NCBI GenBank assembly: GCA_029945445.1
Contig: JAQSCO010000049.1
Location: forward strand, 1-51,804
Source of the DNA: Lacunisphaera sp.
GTDB taxonomy: Bacteria > Verrucomicrobiota > Verrucomicrobiia > Opitutales > Opitutaceae
DNA length: 51,804 bases
Reading direction: 5' to 3'
Of this stretch, positions 17,432 to 24,893 are shown piece after piece. The notes below the pieces were generated by a model, which was not told where the DNA came from, did not search any database, and worked only from the letters and a program-made list of their open reading frames with translations. Positions within the stretch are counted from its first letter, which is position 1; the number at the start of each line of letters is the position of its first letter. Made by a program: the position numbers and the translations under genes.

Positions 17432-19054
17432 TCAAAAGCCCGCGCCGTCCGCCTTGGTGCCGCAGAACGAGACCTCGAGGCCCAGCTGCGCCGCGAGCGC
17501 GGCCTTCGTGTAGGCGGCGAGGTCGGCCGCCTTGGCTGATTTCGCATAGGCCACCTGGATATGGTTCGCCTGGTGGCGCGCCATCATCAGGTCGCGCGTC
17601 ACGCCGTAGGTGACAGCGTGCATGATGGGCCATTGGACGGTGGTCTCTTTCCAACGGCGTTCGGTCTCCTCGCGCGGGAGCTTGATGACCTTGGCGCGGC
17701 CGAGGTCCATCTTGAGCTTGCCGCCTTGGACGAACACCCGGCTCCAGACGATCTCGCCGGGCTTGGCGATGCCGCGGAGCGTGCCGCCGCCGAGCCGGAA
17801 ATACATCAAAGGCTGGCGCAACGAATCTGAGCCCGCCCACCCGCCGATGTGATGGTCGGCCGGCGCGCTGCCGGAGATCAGGAAGACCCAGACGTAATCC
17901 TTGGTCGTGCCCGAGCGGTCCCAGTCGCCCCAGCGCAGGTCGTGGAGCGTGTTCGCCTTCGGCTGGCCGAGTGCGGCATGCACGCGGTTGGTGAACACGC
18001 CGTCGAGGCCGGCGCATTCGTCGACCTCGTTGAAATGCACGATCGGCTCGCCGGGGCGGATGACCCGGCCCGCGGCGTTCTTCACCGGCGGGCGGTCGGT
18101 CGAGTTGAGCGTGCCCTCGACAAGGTCGGAGGCGGGCAGCAGATCCTTGAGGCCCTGCTGATACTGGATCCCGATCGACTCGCAGCCGAACTCGTCCGCG
18201 ATGCGGCAGGCGGCGATGTAGGTCTTGCACTGCCACAGCACCTGGTTGCGCGTGAGCGCGGTCACCTCATCCCGCCCGAAGTGGAACTTGAAGCCCTTCT
18301 TGAGATACCAGTTGAAGACGGCCTTCGCCTCCTGGTCCGGCACCTGCGTCGCGGCGTAGTAGAGCGCGGACTGCGAGAGGCGCTCCTTGCAGACGCCGAC
18401 GTTGTAGAGGAGGTCGTCGGGGATGATGGCGTTATACATGCCCATGCAGCCCTCGTCGAAGATGCCCATGATGGACTTCCTCGTGCGCAGGTCGGCCGCG
18501 ATCTGCTTCGCCACGGTCTTCGCCTTGCCCGGCACGCGGGCCTTGGCGTAAGCCCGCACGTGCGGCGTGCGGTGCGTGCAAACGCCGGTTTTGAGCCAGT
18601 CGCCGAGGCGCTTCAGGAAATATTTGTCGTCGAAGTTGTCGCTCCAGAGCGTCGAGTAGCTGACGCCGGCCTTGGTCAGGGAGCCGTTGAGGTTGAGCAT
18701 GCCGACGAGGCCGGGCCAGGTGCCGCTCCAGTTGGCGACGGTGAGGATGGGGCCGCGGTGGCTCATCAGGCCGGCCAGCAGGTGGTGCGAATATTGCCAG
18801 ACTGCTTCGGCCACGATGAGTGGGGCGTCGGGATCGAGGCTGGCAAAAACCGCGAGGCCCTCCTGCTGCGAGGCGATGAAGCCGTGCTTCACCTTCGGCT
18901 TGTAAGGATGGGCGCGGACGAGCCGGTGGCCTTGCGCCGCCACAGCGACAGCGAGTTGCTTTTCCATGGCGGCCTGGGCGGGCCAGCAGGTCTGGTTGGC
19001 GGCCAGACGGAGATCGCCGTTGGCGACGAGTAGGACGGCCTTCGAGCGGGGCAT
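17432..19054 (-). CDS. L-fucose/L-arabinose isomerase family protein
   Basis: A 540-residue protein of the L-fucose isomerase fold. Visible family blocks are [16 protein letters not shown] near residue 195, [15 protein letters not shown] near 300 with candidate metal ligands, and [15 protein letters not shown] near 400. It should interconvert an aldose and a ketose in the cytoplasm. The context (rhamnose isomerase, rhamnulokinase, two class II aldolases, lactate oxidation) suggests L-fucose or another 6-deoxysugar, but the exact substrate cannot be read from sequence. I use the ATG giving [13 protein letters not shown]. It lies 89 bases downstream of lutC and ends the catabolic run. Confidence 0.75.
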   Translation of the reverse strand: MPRSKAVLLVANGDLRLAANQTCWPAQAAMEKQLAVAVAAQGHRLVRAHPYKPKVKHGFIASQQEGLAVFASLDPDAPLIVAEAVWQYSHHLLAGLMSHRGPILTVANWSGTWPGLVGMLNLNGSLTKAGVSYSTLWSDNFDDKYFLKRLGDWLKTGVCTHRTPHVRAYAKARVPGKAKTVAKQIAADLRTRKSIMGIFDEGCMGMYNAIIPDDLLYNVGVCKERLSQSALYYAATQVPDQEAKAVFNWYLKKGFKFHFGRDEVTALTRNQVLWQCKTYIAACRIADEFGCESIGIQYQQGLKDLLPASDLVEGTLNSTDRPPVKNAAGRVIRPGEPIVHFNEVDECAGLDGVFTNRVHAALGQPKANTLHDLRWGDWDRSGTTKDYVWVFLISGSAPADHHIGGWAGSDSLRQPLMYFRLGGGTLRGIAKPGEIVWSRVFVQGGKLKMDLGRAKVIKLPREETERRWKETTVQWPIMHAVTYGVTRDLMMARHQANHIQVAYAKSAKAADLAAYTKAALAAQLGLEVSFCGTKADGAGF

Positions 19055-19143
19055 AGGCCTGTAATGCAGCGCAGTTCCCGCGCTCCGGCAAGCCTTGGTG
19101 TGCCTTGTATCGTTAAGCGCGACGACGGTGAAGCCGCCGCGGC

Positions 19144-19758
19144 TCAATCCACCAGCAGCGCAACCTGCCGGCCCGGGCCGTGGACGCCCTCGATCAGGAT
19201 GCCCTCGACGTCCGCGGTCTTCGACGGACCGGTGACCCAGATGATGTTCGGGTCGGCCGGCAGCGCGGCGACCGCGGAGGGAATGTCGTGGTGAATCTGG
19301 TTCCGGTGCAGCACCGCGATGTGCACCCACGGCGCCAGCGCGCCGAGGCGGGACGACGTGCCATTGTCGGTGAGGATCAGGGTGCCGGTCTCGGCGATGG
19401 CGCCGGCCGCCGCCGTGAGGCCGAACGCGTAGTCGTCGACGCGCGTGCGGTCGTAGGTGGTCTCAACGGTGAAACCGGACGGAAACGCGCCGGACAATTG
19501 CGGCCAGAGCGCCGGGTCGCAGTAACCGTGCTTCCAGTTGTTTTTCCCGAGCAGTGCGACAAGCTCGGTAACCGAGGTGAGCGGCGTGCCGTTGACCGCC
19601 TTGAGGCGTTCGGCGAAGAGCGGCCACGGATCGGTGAGGCCGTGGGCCTGGCGAAGGATGACAAGGTCGCGGTCCCAATCCGGCCGGGCGGCGCGCTGCG
19701 GCAGCGGCGCGAGGGCGGCCTGGACGCGGCCCATGATCTGTTCGCGGGACGTGCTCAT
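19144..19758 (-). CDS. lutC: LutC-type L-lactate utilisation protein
   Basis: A 204-residue LUD-domain protein. The family's C-terminal half is clear: [15 protein letters not shown] near residue 115, then [19 protein letters not shown] near 170. With LutA and LutB it forms the iron-sulfur lactate oxidase complex first described in Bacillus subtilis, which oxidises L-lactate to pyruvate. Here the lactate would come from L-lactaldehyde made by the rhamnulose-phosphate aldolase/dehydrogenase upstream. The ATG overlaps the lutB stop as ATGA. Confidence 0.9.
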   Translation of the reverse strand: MSTSREQIMGRVQAALAPLPQRAARPDWDRDLVILRQAHGLTDPWPLFAERLKAVNGTPLTSVTELVALLGKNNWKHGYCDPALWPQLSGAFPSGFTVETTYDRTRVDDYAFGLTAAAGAIAETGTLILTDNGTSSRLGALAPWVHIAVLHRNQIHHDIPSAVAALPADPNIIWVTGPSKTADVEGILIEGVHGPGRQVALLVD

Positions 19759-21149
19759 GGCTTTGGGCGGTTCTTGAACCACGCCCGGAATTCGCCGCCG
19801 CGCCACTCGGGCAGTGTGCGTTTCGCCTCCCAGGCACGGAGCGCGGGGACCGGAATGAGATTGGTCGGCAGGAAATTCAGGATCTTGCCGCCGAAGAGCG
19901 CGACCTTCCACGCGGCCGGCTGCGAGGCGAGCACCGCCCACGCCCCCATCGGCGGCGTGCCGGCGGCGGCGAGCGGCGCCCCCTCGCGCTTGCCCTTCTC
20001 CCGCAGGCGCAGGAGCAGGTCGGGAATCGGGATGTTGACCGGGCACACCTCGTGGCACGCGCCGCACAGCGACGAGGCTTTCGGCAGGTCGGCGAACTCC
20101 GGGAATTTCTTGCCCGCAAGCAACGGCGAGAGCACGGCGCCGACCGGCCCGGGATAGACGCTGCGGTAAGCGTGGCCGCTGGCCTGGCGGTAGACCGGGC
20201 AGACGTTGAGGCAGGCCCCGCAGCGGATGCAGCGCAGGATGTCGCGGCAATCGCTGGCGAGGACATCGGTGCGGCCGTTGTCCACGAAGATGACATGCAT
20301 CTCCTCCGGGCCGTCCGGCTGCGTCGCGGACTTCGGGCCGGAAACAAACTCGGTGTAGACCGTCAGCTGCTGCGCGGTGGCGGAGCGGCCGAGCAGGTTG
20401 AGCAACAACCCGAGGTCGCGGTCGTTCGGCACGAGCTTCTCGATGCCGACGAGCGCGATGTGGCACTTGGTGGCGGCGAGGCAGAAGCGGGAGTTGCCCT
20501 CGTTGGTCACGATGACGAGCCGGCCGCTCTCCACGGACACGAAGTTGGCGCCGGTCAGGGCGACGTCGGCCGCGAGGTATTTGTGACGCAGGAACTGTCT
20601 CGCGCGGGCCGTGATGGTCGCGGGGTCGTCGTTGTAGGCGCCAAGCCCCTCCCGTTCGAAGCTCTGCGCGATCTCCCGGCGGTTCTTGTGGATGATCGGC
20701 TTGACGATGTGCGACGGGTGGTCGTGGTCGATCTGCACAATGAACTCGCCGAGGTCGGTCTCGAGTGTCTCGATGCCGTGCTTGTTCAGGTAGTGCTCCA
20801 GCTCGATCTCTTCGCTGACCATGGTCTTGGCCTTGACGATCTTCCTCAGGCCGCGGGCCTGCATGATGTCGCGCACGGCGGCGCAGGCGTCGTCGCCCGT
20901 GGCGGCCCAGTGGACCTTCACGCCGTTGGCCTGCAGCTTCGCCTCGACGGCCGGCAGGTAGGTGTCGAGGTTCTCGATGACGTGCTGCTTGATCTCGCCG
21001 GCGATCTCGCGCAGCCGATTCGGATCAGCGTAGGTGTCGAAAAGCAGCTGCGTGCGCTTCTCGTGCCCCTTCTTCGAGCCGTCGTAGACCGCCGCCTTGG
21101 TGTCCGGGGCGAGGTTCTTCGCGAACTGGTCGATGAGCTGCGTGGCCAT
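19755..21149 (-). CDS. lutB: LutB-type iron-sulfur L-lactate oxidase subunit
   Basis: A 464-residue protein with an N-terminal LUD domain (KIVKAKTMVSEEIELEHYL near residue 105) and two C-terminal [4Fe-4S] ferredoxin motifs, CIRCGACLNVCPVYR near 310 and CGACHEVCPVNIPI near 360. It is the electron-transfer core of the LutABC complex. Length and domain order match LutB. Its ATG overlaps the lutA stop by one base and its end overlaps lutC, so the three are translationally linked. Confidence 0.92.
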   Translation of the reverse strand: MATQLIDQFAKNLAPDTKAAVYDGSKKGHEKRTQLLFDTYADPNRLREIAGEIKQHVIENLDTYLPAVEAKLQANGVKVHWAATGDDACAAVRDIMQARGLRKIVKAKTMVSEEIELEHYLNKHGIETLETDLGEFIVQIDHDHPSHIVKPIIHKNRREIAQSFEREGLGAYNDDPATITARARQFLRHKYLAADVALTGANFVSVESGRLVIVTNEGNSRFCLAATKCHIALVGIEKLVPNDRDLGLLLNLLGRSATAQQLTVYTEFVSGPKSATQPDGPEEMHVIFVDNGRTDVLASDCRDILRCIRCGACLNVCPVYRQASGHAYRSVYPGPVGAVLSPLLAGKKFPEFADLPKASSLCGACHEVCPVNIPIPDLLLRLREKGKREGAPLAAAGTPPMGAWAVLASQPAAWKVALFGGKILNFLPTNLIPVPALRAWEAKRTLPEWRGGEFRAWFKNRPKP

Positions 21150-21919
21150 CAGAGGAGCCCCCCGTTCTTGAGCGCATCGCGCAACACCTGGACGAAGTGC
21201 TGCGTCCGGATCGGCTTGCCTTCCTTCTCGGCGAGGCCGCCGAGGTGCATCATGCAGCTCATGTCGCCGGAGACGAGGAAGTCGGGCTGCGCGGCGCGGA
21301 TGTGCTCGAGCTTCAGCTCGCCCATGCCGGCCGAGACGTTCGGGAAACTGACCGAGAACGTGCCGCCGAAACCGCAGCACTGCTCGCCCTCGCCGAAGGG
21401 CGCGACCTTGAGGCCCGCGATCGATGAGAGCAGCCCGAGCGCGGCATCGCCGCTGCCGGTGCCCCGGGTGTGGCAGGCGCGGTGGAAGGCGATCGTGGCG
21501 TCGAGCTTGCCGGGCCAGGACTTCACCCCGAGGCCGTTGACGATGAAGTCCGCCAGTTCCCACGTGCGGCTGGCAAGCTGCTGCACCGCGGGCAGGTCGG
21601 CCTCCTGCTCAAATTCGAGCAAGGCGCCATGGAACATCATTGCCGCGCAGGAGCCCGACGGAAGCACGACGGGCAGCTCGCCCGCGAAAGTCCGCACCGT
21701 GTGGCGGACAACCTTGCGCGAATTGGGCCAGTCGCCGCCGTTGAAGGCCGGCTGGCCGCAGCAGGTCTGGCCCTCGGGAAACTCGACCCGGCAGCCGAGG
21801 TATTCCAGCACCTCGACCGTGGCGCGGGCGACGTCAGCGTAGAACGCATCGCAGATGCACGTGGCCATGAGCTGCACGCGCTTGTCGGCGCCGGGGAGTT
21901 TACGGTGGGCAAGATCCAT
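21149..21919 (-). CDS. lutA: LutA-type (Fe-S)-binding protein
   Basis: A 256-residue protein made of two cysteine-rich CCG domains: QTCCGQPAFNGGD near residue 50 and EQCCGFGGTFSVSFP near 182, with extra Cys in PSGSCAAMMF and RACHTRG. These bind the non-cubane or [4Fe-4S] clusters of LutA and heterodisulfide-reductase-like proteins. It starts six bases after rhaA, so lactate oxidation is wired into the rhamnose operon. The start gives MDLAHRKLPG; a second in-frame ATG 16 codons later (MATCICDAF) matches the usual LutA N-terminus and is an alternative. Confidence 0.9.
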   Translation of the reverse strand: MDLAHRKLPGADKRVQLMATCICDAFYADVARATVEVLEYLGCRVEFPEGQTCCGQPAFNGGDWPNSRKVVRHTVRTFAGELPVVLPSGSCAAMMFHGALLEFEQEADLPAVQQLASRTWELADFIVNGLGVKSWPGKLDATIAFHRACHTRGTGSGDAALGLLSSIAGLKVAPFGEGEQCCGFGGTFSVSFPNVSAGMGELKLEHIRAAQPDFLVSGDMSCMMHLGGLAEKEGKPIRTQHFVQVLRDALKNGGLL

Positions 21920-21925
21920 GGGGAA

Positions 21926-23185
21926 TCAGACGCGCTTCGCCAGGACGCCCTTCTCGTAGCGGGCGACGTCGGCCAGCCACTTCGTGGCCGGCGGCACGCC
22001 GTCGCGTTCGCACAGTTCGTCCCACACCGCGCCCCACGGCAGCGCGCGGGACAGTTCCATGAGCGCAAGGCGCTCGTGGCCACGGCCGGCGGACTCGGCC
22101 GCCTTGAGCTTGGCCGACGGATCGAGCAGCCCGCAGAGGATCGCCTGCCGCGTGGCACGGGCGCCGATGACGTAGGCCGCGATGCGGTTGATGGAGGCGT
22201 CGAAGAAATCGAGCGCCACATAGATGCGATCCCAGGCAGCGCCGCGGGCGATCTCGAGGAAGAGGTTGCGCACCGCGTCGTCGAAAATGACGACGTGGTC
22301 GCTGTCCCAGCGGATCGGGCGGCTGGTGTGCAGCAGCAGCTTCTTGTGGAATTCGAGGTGGGCGGAAACCTTGTCGGCGACCGACTCCGTCGGATGGTAG
22401 TGGCCGAGGTCGAGGCAGAGCACGAGATCGCGGCTCAGCGCGTAGTTGGAATAGAACTCCTGCGAGCCGACGACGTATTCCTCGCTGCCGATGCCGAACA
22501 GCTTCCCCTCGACGGCGTCGACGCAGAGCCGCCGGTTCACGGTCTTGTCGGCGAAGATCGCGTCGTAGGATTCGGCGAGGCGCTCGCGCGGCGCCCAGCG
22601 GTCGGCCGGGGCATCCTTGGCGCCGTCCGGCACCCAGTGGTTGTTCACGCAGGGTGTGCCCAGCGTCTTGGCAAAGCTCTCCGCGATGTGGCGGCAGGCC
22701 TTGGCGTGGTTGATCCAGAATTTGCGGACGCTCTTGTCCTCGGAGGACAGGGTGAAACCCGAGTTCGCCATCTCGTGGGCGAAATAGGTCGGGTTGAAAT
22801 CCAGGCCGACGCGGCGCGACCTGGCCCAGCCCATCCAGCGCGCGAAATGCTCGGGGCGCAGGTCGTCGCGCTCGACGGCCTTGGCGCCGGTCTCGGCGTA
22901 GAAGGCGTGGAGGTTGAGGCGCTGCTTGCCCGGCAGGAGCTTTAGCACGAGGTCGAGGTCGGCGCGCATCTCGTCACCGTTGCGGGCGCGGCCGGGATAA
23001 CCGCCGGTCGCCAGCGTGCCGCTGCCGGTGAGGCCGGCCTTGGGCGTCTCGAGGCCGCGGACGTCGTCGGCCTGCCAGCAATGCAGGGAAATCGGGATGC
23101 GGAGCGCGTGCCGGATGGCGGCTTCGGTGTCGACGCCCTGGACGGCGTAGGCTTGGCGGGCGAGTTTGTAGGCGGGGGAGCTCAT
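21926..23185 (-). CDS. rhaA: L-rhamnose isomerase
   Basis: A 419-residue TIM-barrel isomerase converting L-rhamnose to L-rhamnulose. Family blocks include ISLHCWQADDVRGLE near residue 33, LNLHAFYAE near 90, VNNHWVPDG near 180 and LDLGHYHPTESVADKV near 258, holding the metal-binding Glu, His and Asp residues. Length fits RhaA. It lies between rhamnulokinase (68 bases upstream, spacer made of a palindromic repeat) and lutA. No clear Shine-Dalgarno precedes the ATG; the spacer palindrome lies immediately upstream. Confidence 0.95.
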   Translation of the reverse strand: MSSPAYKLARQAYAVQGVDTEAAIRHALRIPISLHCWQADDVRGLETPKAGLTGSGTLATGGYPGRARNGDEMRADLDLVLKLLPGKQRLNLHAFYAETGAKAVERDDLRPEHFARWMGWARSRRVGLDFNPTYFAHEMANSGFTLSSEDKSVRKFWINHAKACRHIAESFAKTLGTPCVNNHWVPDGAKDAPADRWAPRERLAESYDAIFADKTVNRRLCVDAVEGKLFGIGSEEYVVGSQEFYSNYALSRDLVLCLDLGHYHPTESVADKVSAHLEFHKKLLLHTSRPIRWDSDHVVIFDDAVRNLFLEIARGAAWDRIYVALDFFDASINRIAAYVIGARATRQAILCGLLDPSAKLKAAESAGRGHERLALMELSRALPWGAVWDELCERDGVPPATKWLADVARYEKGVLAKRV

Positions 23186-23203
23186 GGGATTCTTACAGGA
23201 GGT

Positions 23204-23271
23204 AACGGAGTTAACTGAGACCGGAATGACTGGGAACGGATTTCTCTGTTTCCTCAGTTACCTCCTGTGAG
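23204..23271. repeat. Palindromic repeat overlapping the end of rhaB
   Basis: The left arm ACAGGAGGTAAC and right arm GTTACCTCCTGT are perfect 12-base complements; an inner TAACTGAG also pairs with CTCAGTTA. The left arm carries an extra 9-mer (GGAGGTAAC, GGAGTTAAC), so the element looks built of short repeated words. On the minus strand the last codons and the TGA of rhamnulokinase lie inside the right arm. It could affect mRNA stability or translation of rhaA. Confidence 0.75.
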
Positions 23272-24744
23272 TTGTTTCGGTTGATAAATTGTGGCCTTGA
23301 TCTGCTTGGTGAAGTGTTCGCGGAAGGTCTTCAGGTTGCGCACGGCACGCAGGCCGATGAGTTGCGACGCCATGTTGCCGACGGCGGTGCCCTCGAGGGT
23401 GAAGGCATGCACGGGCAGCCCGCTGGCGTCGGCCGTGGCTTGGCAGAGCAGGCGGTTCTTGGAGCCGCCGCCGACGATGAGGATGCGCTGGAACTTGCGG
23501 CCAGCCAGACGTTCGAAGGCGCGGAGGGCATCGGCATGCCCCTGTCCCAGCGAGTCGCAGATCAGCCGGACGTAGCCCGCGAGGTTCTTCGGCGCCGGGA
23601 GCTTCCGTTTCTTGAGCTGGGCGTCGATGGCCGCGCGCATCGACACCGGGTTGATGAAGGCGGGGTCGGTGCAATTCAGCAATGTAGGGGCGTCGCTTGA
23701 CGACGCCCGCGGGCCCGGTCGAGCCGCGCCCCTACCCAATTCACCGGCCGCGGTGATGAGCTTCGCCCACTCGGCGTCGTTCTTCGGGCGGGCGGAAAAG
23801 TCCTTCAGTGTCTGCTCGATCAGCCAGAGGCCGATGACATTGGTCAGCGGCCGGTAGCGGCCGTCGCCGATGCGTTCGTTGGAGATGCGGGCGGCCAGCG
23901 CCGCGGGGCCGAGGACCGGCGTGTCGCTCTCGAAGCCAACCAGCGACCAGGTGCCGGAGCTGATGTAGAGATCGCCGCCGGCGGGATTGGCCGGCATGGC
24001 GTCGTAAGCCGCAGCGGTGTCATGGCCGGGGACGGCGACGACCTTCACGCCCTTCAGCTCGGGGAGGCCGGTGACGGGGCCGAGCACGGTGTTGGCGAGG
24101 ATGGGCGGCGTGAACCAGCTCGCCGGGATGTGGAAGTGGTCGAGCGTGGCGCGCGACCAGTCCTGGCCGTGCACGTCGAGCAGCTGCGTCGTGCTCGCGA
24201 ACGAGATTTCGTTCTCCATGCGGCCCGAGAGCAGGCAGTTGAAGTAGTCCGGCAGGAAGAGGCAGCGCGTGGCGAGGTCGGCCACGGCCGGGCAGCTCGC
24301 GACCGTCTCCGCCAGCTGGAGGCTGGAATTGTAGAAAACGTTCGGGATGCCGGTGGCCGCATAGATGCGCTCGAGGGCCGCGCGGGTGTGGGCGAGACGC
24401 TGCAGGCCGGGCTGCGTGCGGGCGTCGCGGTAGGCGTGGGTCGGGAAGACCATGCGGCCCGCGTCGTTGACCAGCACGTAGTCCACGCCCCAGGTGTCCA
24501 CGCCGACCGAGGCCAGCTTGGGGAAGCGCTTGATCGCCGCGCGCAGCCCGGTGCTGATTTCCGTCCACAGGCCCGGGATGTCCCAGTAGTCGTGGCCGTC
24601 CACTGTGCGGAACTGGTTCGGGAAACGATGGACCTCCGTCAGCGTGAGCTTGTTCTTCGCCCACGTGCCGACGATGACGCGCCCGCTGGTCGCGCCGAGA
24701 TCGACGGCCGCACAATGAATTGATTTTTTGAGGGGTGGGCTCAC
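23254..24744 (-). CDS. rhaB: L-rhamnulokinase
   Basis: A 496-residue FGGY kinase that phosphorylates L-rhamnulose at C1. The phosphate-binding VDLGATSGRVIVG is near the N-terminus, VGVDTWGVDYVLV near 85, GHDTAAAYDA near 240, and the second ATPase motif ILIVGGGSKNRLLCQ near 430. No ATG lies in frame before the conserved N-terminus; I chose the GTG at 24744 giving VSPPLKKSIHCAAVDLG, with a TTG at 24765 inside a repeat as an alternative. Around residue 340 a 52-base REP-like palindrome is read in frame, adding about 17 residues not expected in the family. The last codons fall in another palindrome. Confidence 0.92.
   Translation of the reverse strand: MSPPLKKSIHCAAVDLGATSGRVIVGTWAKNKLTLTEVHRFPNQFRTVDGHDYWDIPGLWTEISTGLRAAIKRFPKLASVGVDTWGVDYVLVNDAGRMVFPTHAYRDARTQPGLQRLAHTRAALERIYAATGIPNVFYNSSLQLAETVASCPAVADLATRCLFLPDYFNCLLSGRMENEISFASTTQLLDVHGQDWSRATLDHFHIPASWFTPPILANTVLGPVTGLPELKGVKVVAVPGHDTAAAYDAMPANPAGGDLYISSGTWSLVGFESDTPVLGPAALAARISNERIGDGRYRPLTNVIGLWLIEQTLKDFSARPKNDAEWAKLITAAGELGRGAARPGPRASSSDAPTLLNCTDPAFINPVSMRAAIDAQLKKRKLPAPKNLAGYVRLICDSLGQGHADALRAFERLAGRKFQRILIVGGGSKNRLLCQATADASGLPVHAFTLEGTAVGNMASQLIGLRAVRNLKTFREHFTKQIKATIYQPKQLTGGN
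23684..23735. repeat. REP-like palindrome inserted in rhaB
   Basis: A 52-base imperfect palindrome begins GTAGGGGCGTCGCTTGACG and ends GCCGCGCCCCTAC; the terminal nine bases of the arms are exact complements. The same core (GTAGGG-CG-CGCTTG-CG-CG) occurs in the element at 37405-37473, so the two belong to one family. Here it keeps the reading frame of rhamnulokinase and encodes the Arg/Pro/Ser-rich stretch GRGAARPGPRASSSDAPT. Confidence 0.8.
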
Positions 24745-24759
24745 AGGGGGAAGATTAAG

Positions 24760-24876
24760 CTCCAAGCTCCAACATCCAAGCTCCAGAGCATGTCAAAGCA
24801 CTGAAGACAGGAAAACAAGGAAACCCTGTTTCCTGACATTGGCCGTTGGAGTTTCACTGGAGATTGGATGTTGGCT
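24760..24876. repeat. Nested inverted repeat with TCCAA heptamers
   Basis: The spacer between rhaB and the bifunctional aldolase gene is almost wholly an inverted repeat. The outer left arm has heptamers of the form NNTCCAA (GCTCCAA, GCTCCAA, CATCCAA). CCAACATCCAAGCTCCAG is matched by the complement of CTGGAGATTGGATGTTGG at 17 of 18 bases. Inside, CAGGAAA pairs with TTTCCTG, and TGTCA with TGACA. No gene is present. Confidence 0.75.
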
Positions 24877-24893
24877 GTTTTCCTTTCTGCGCC

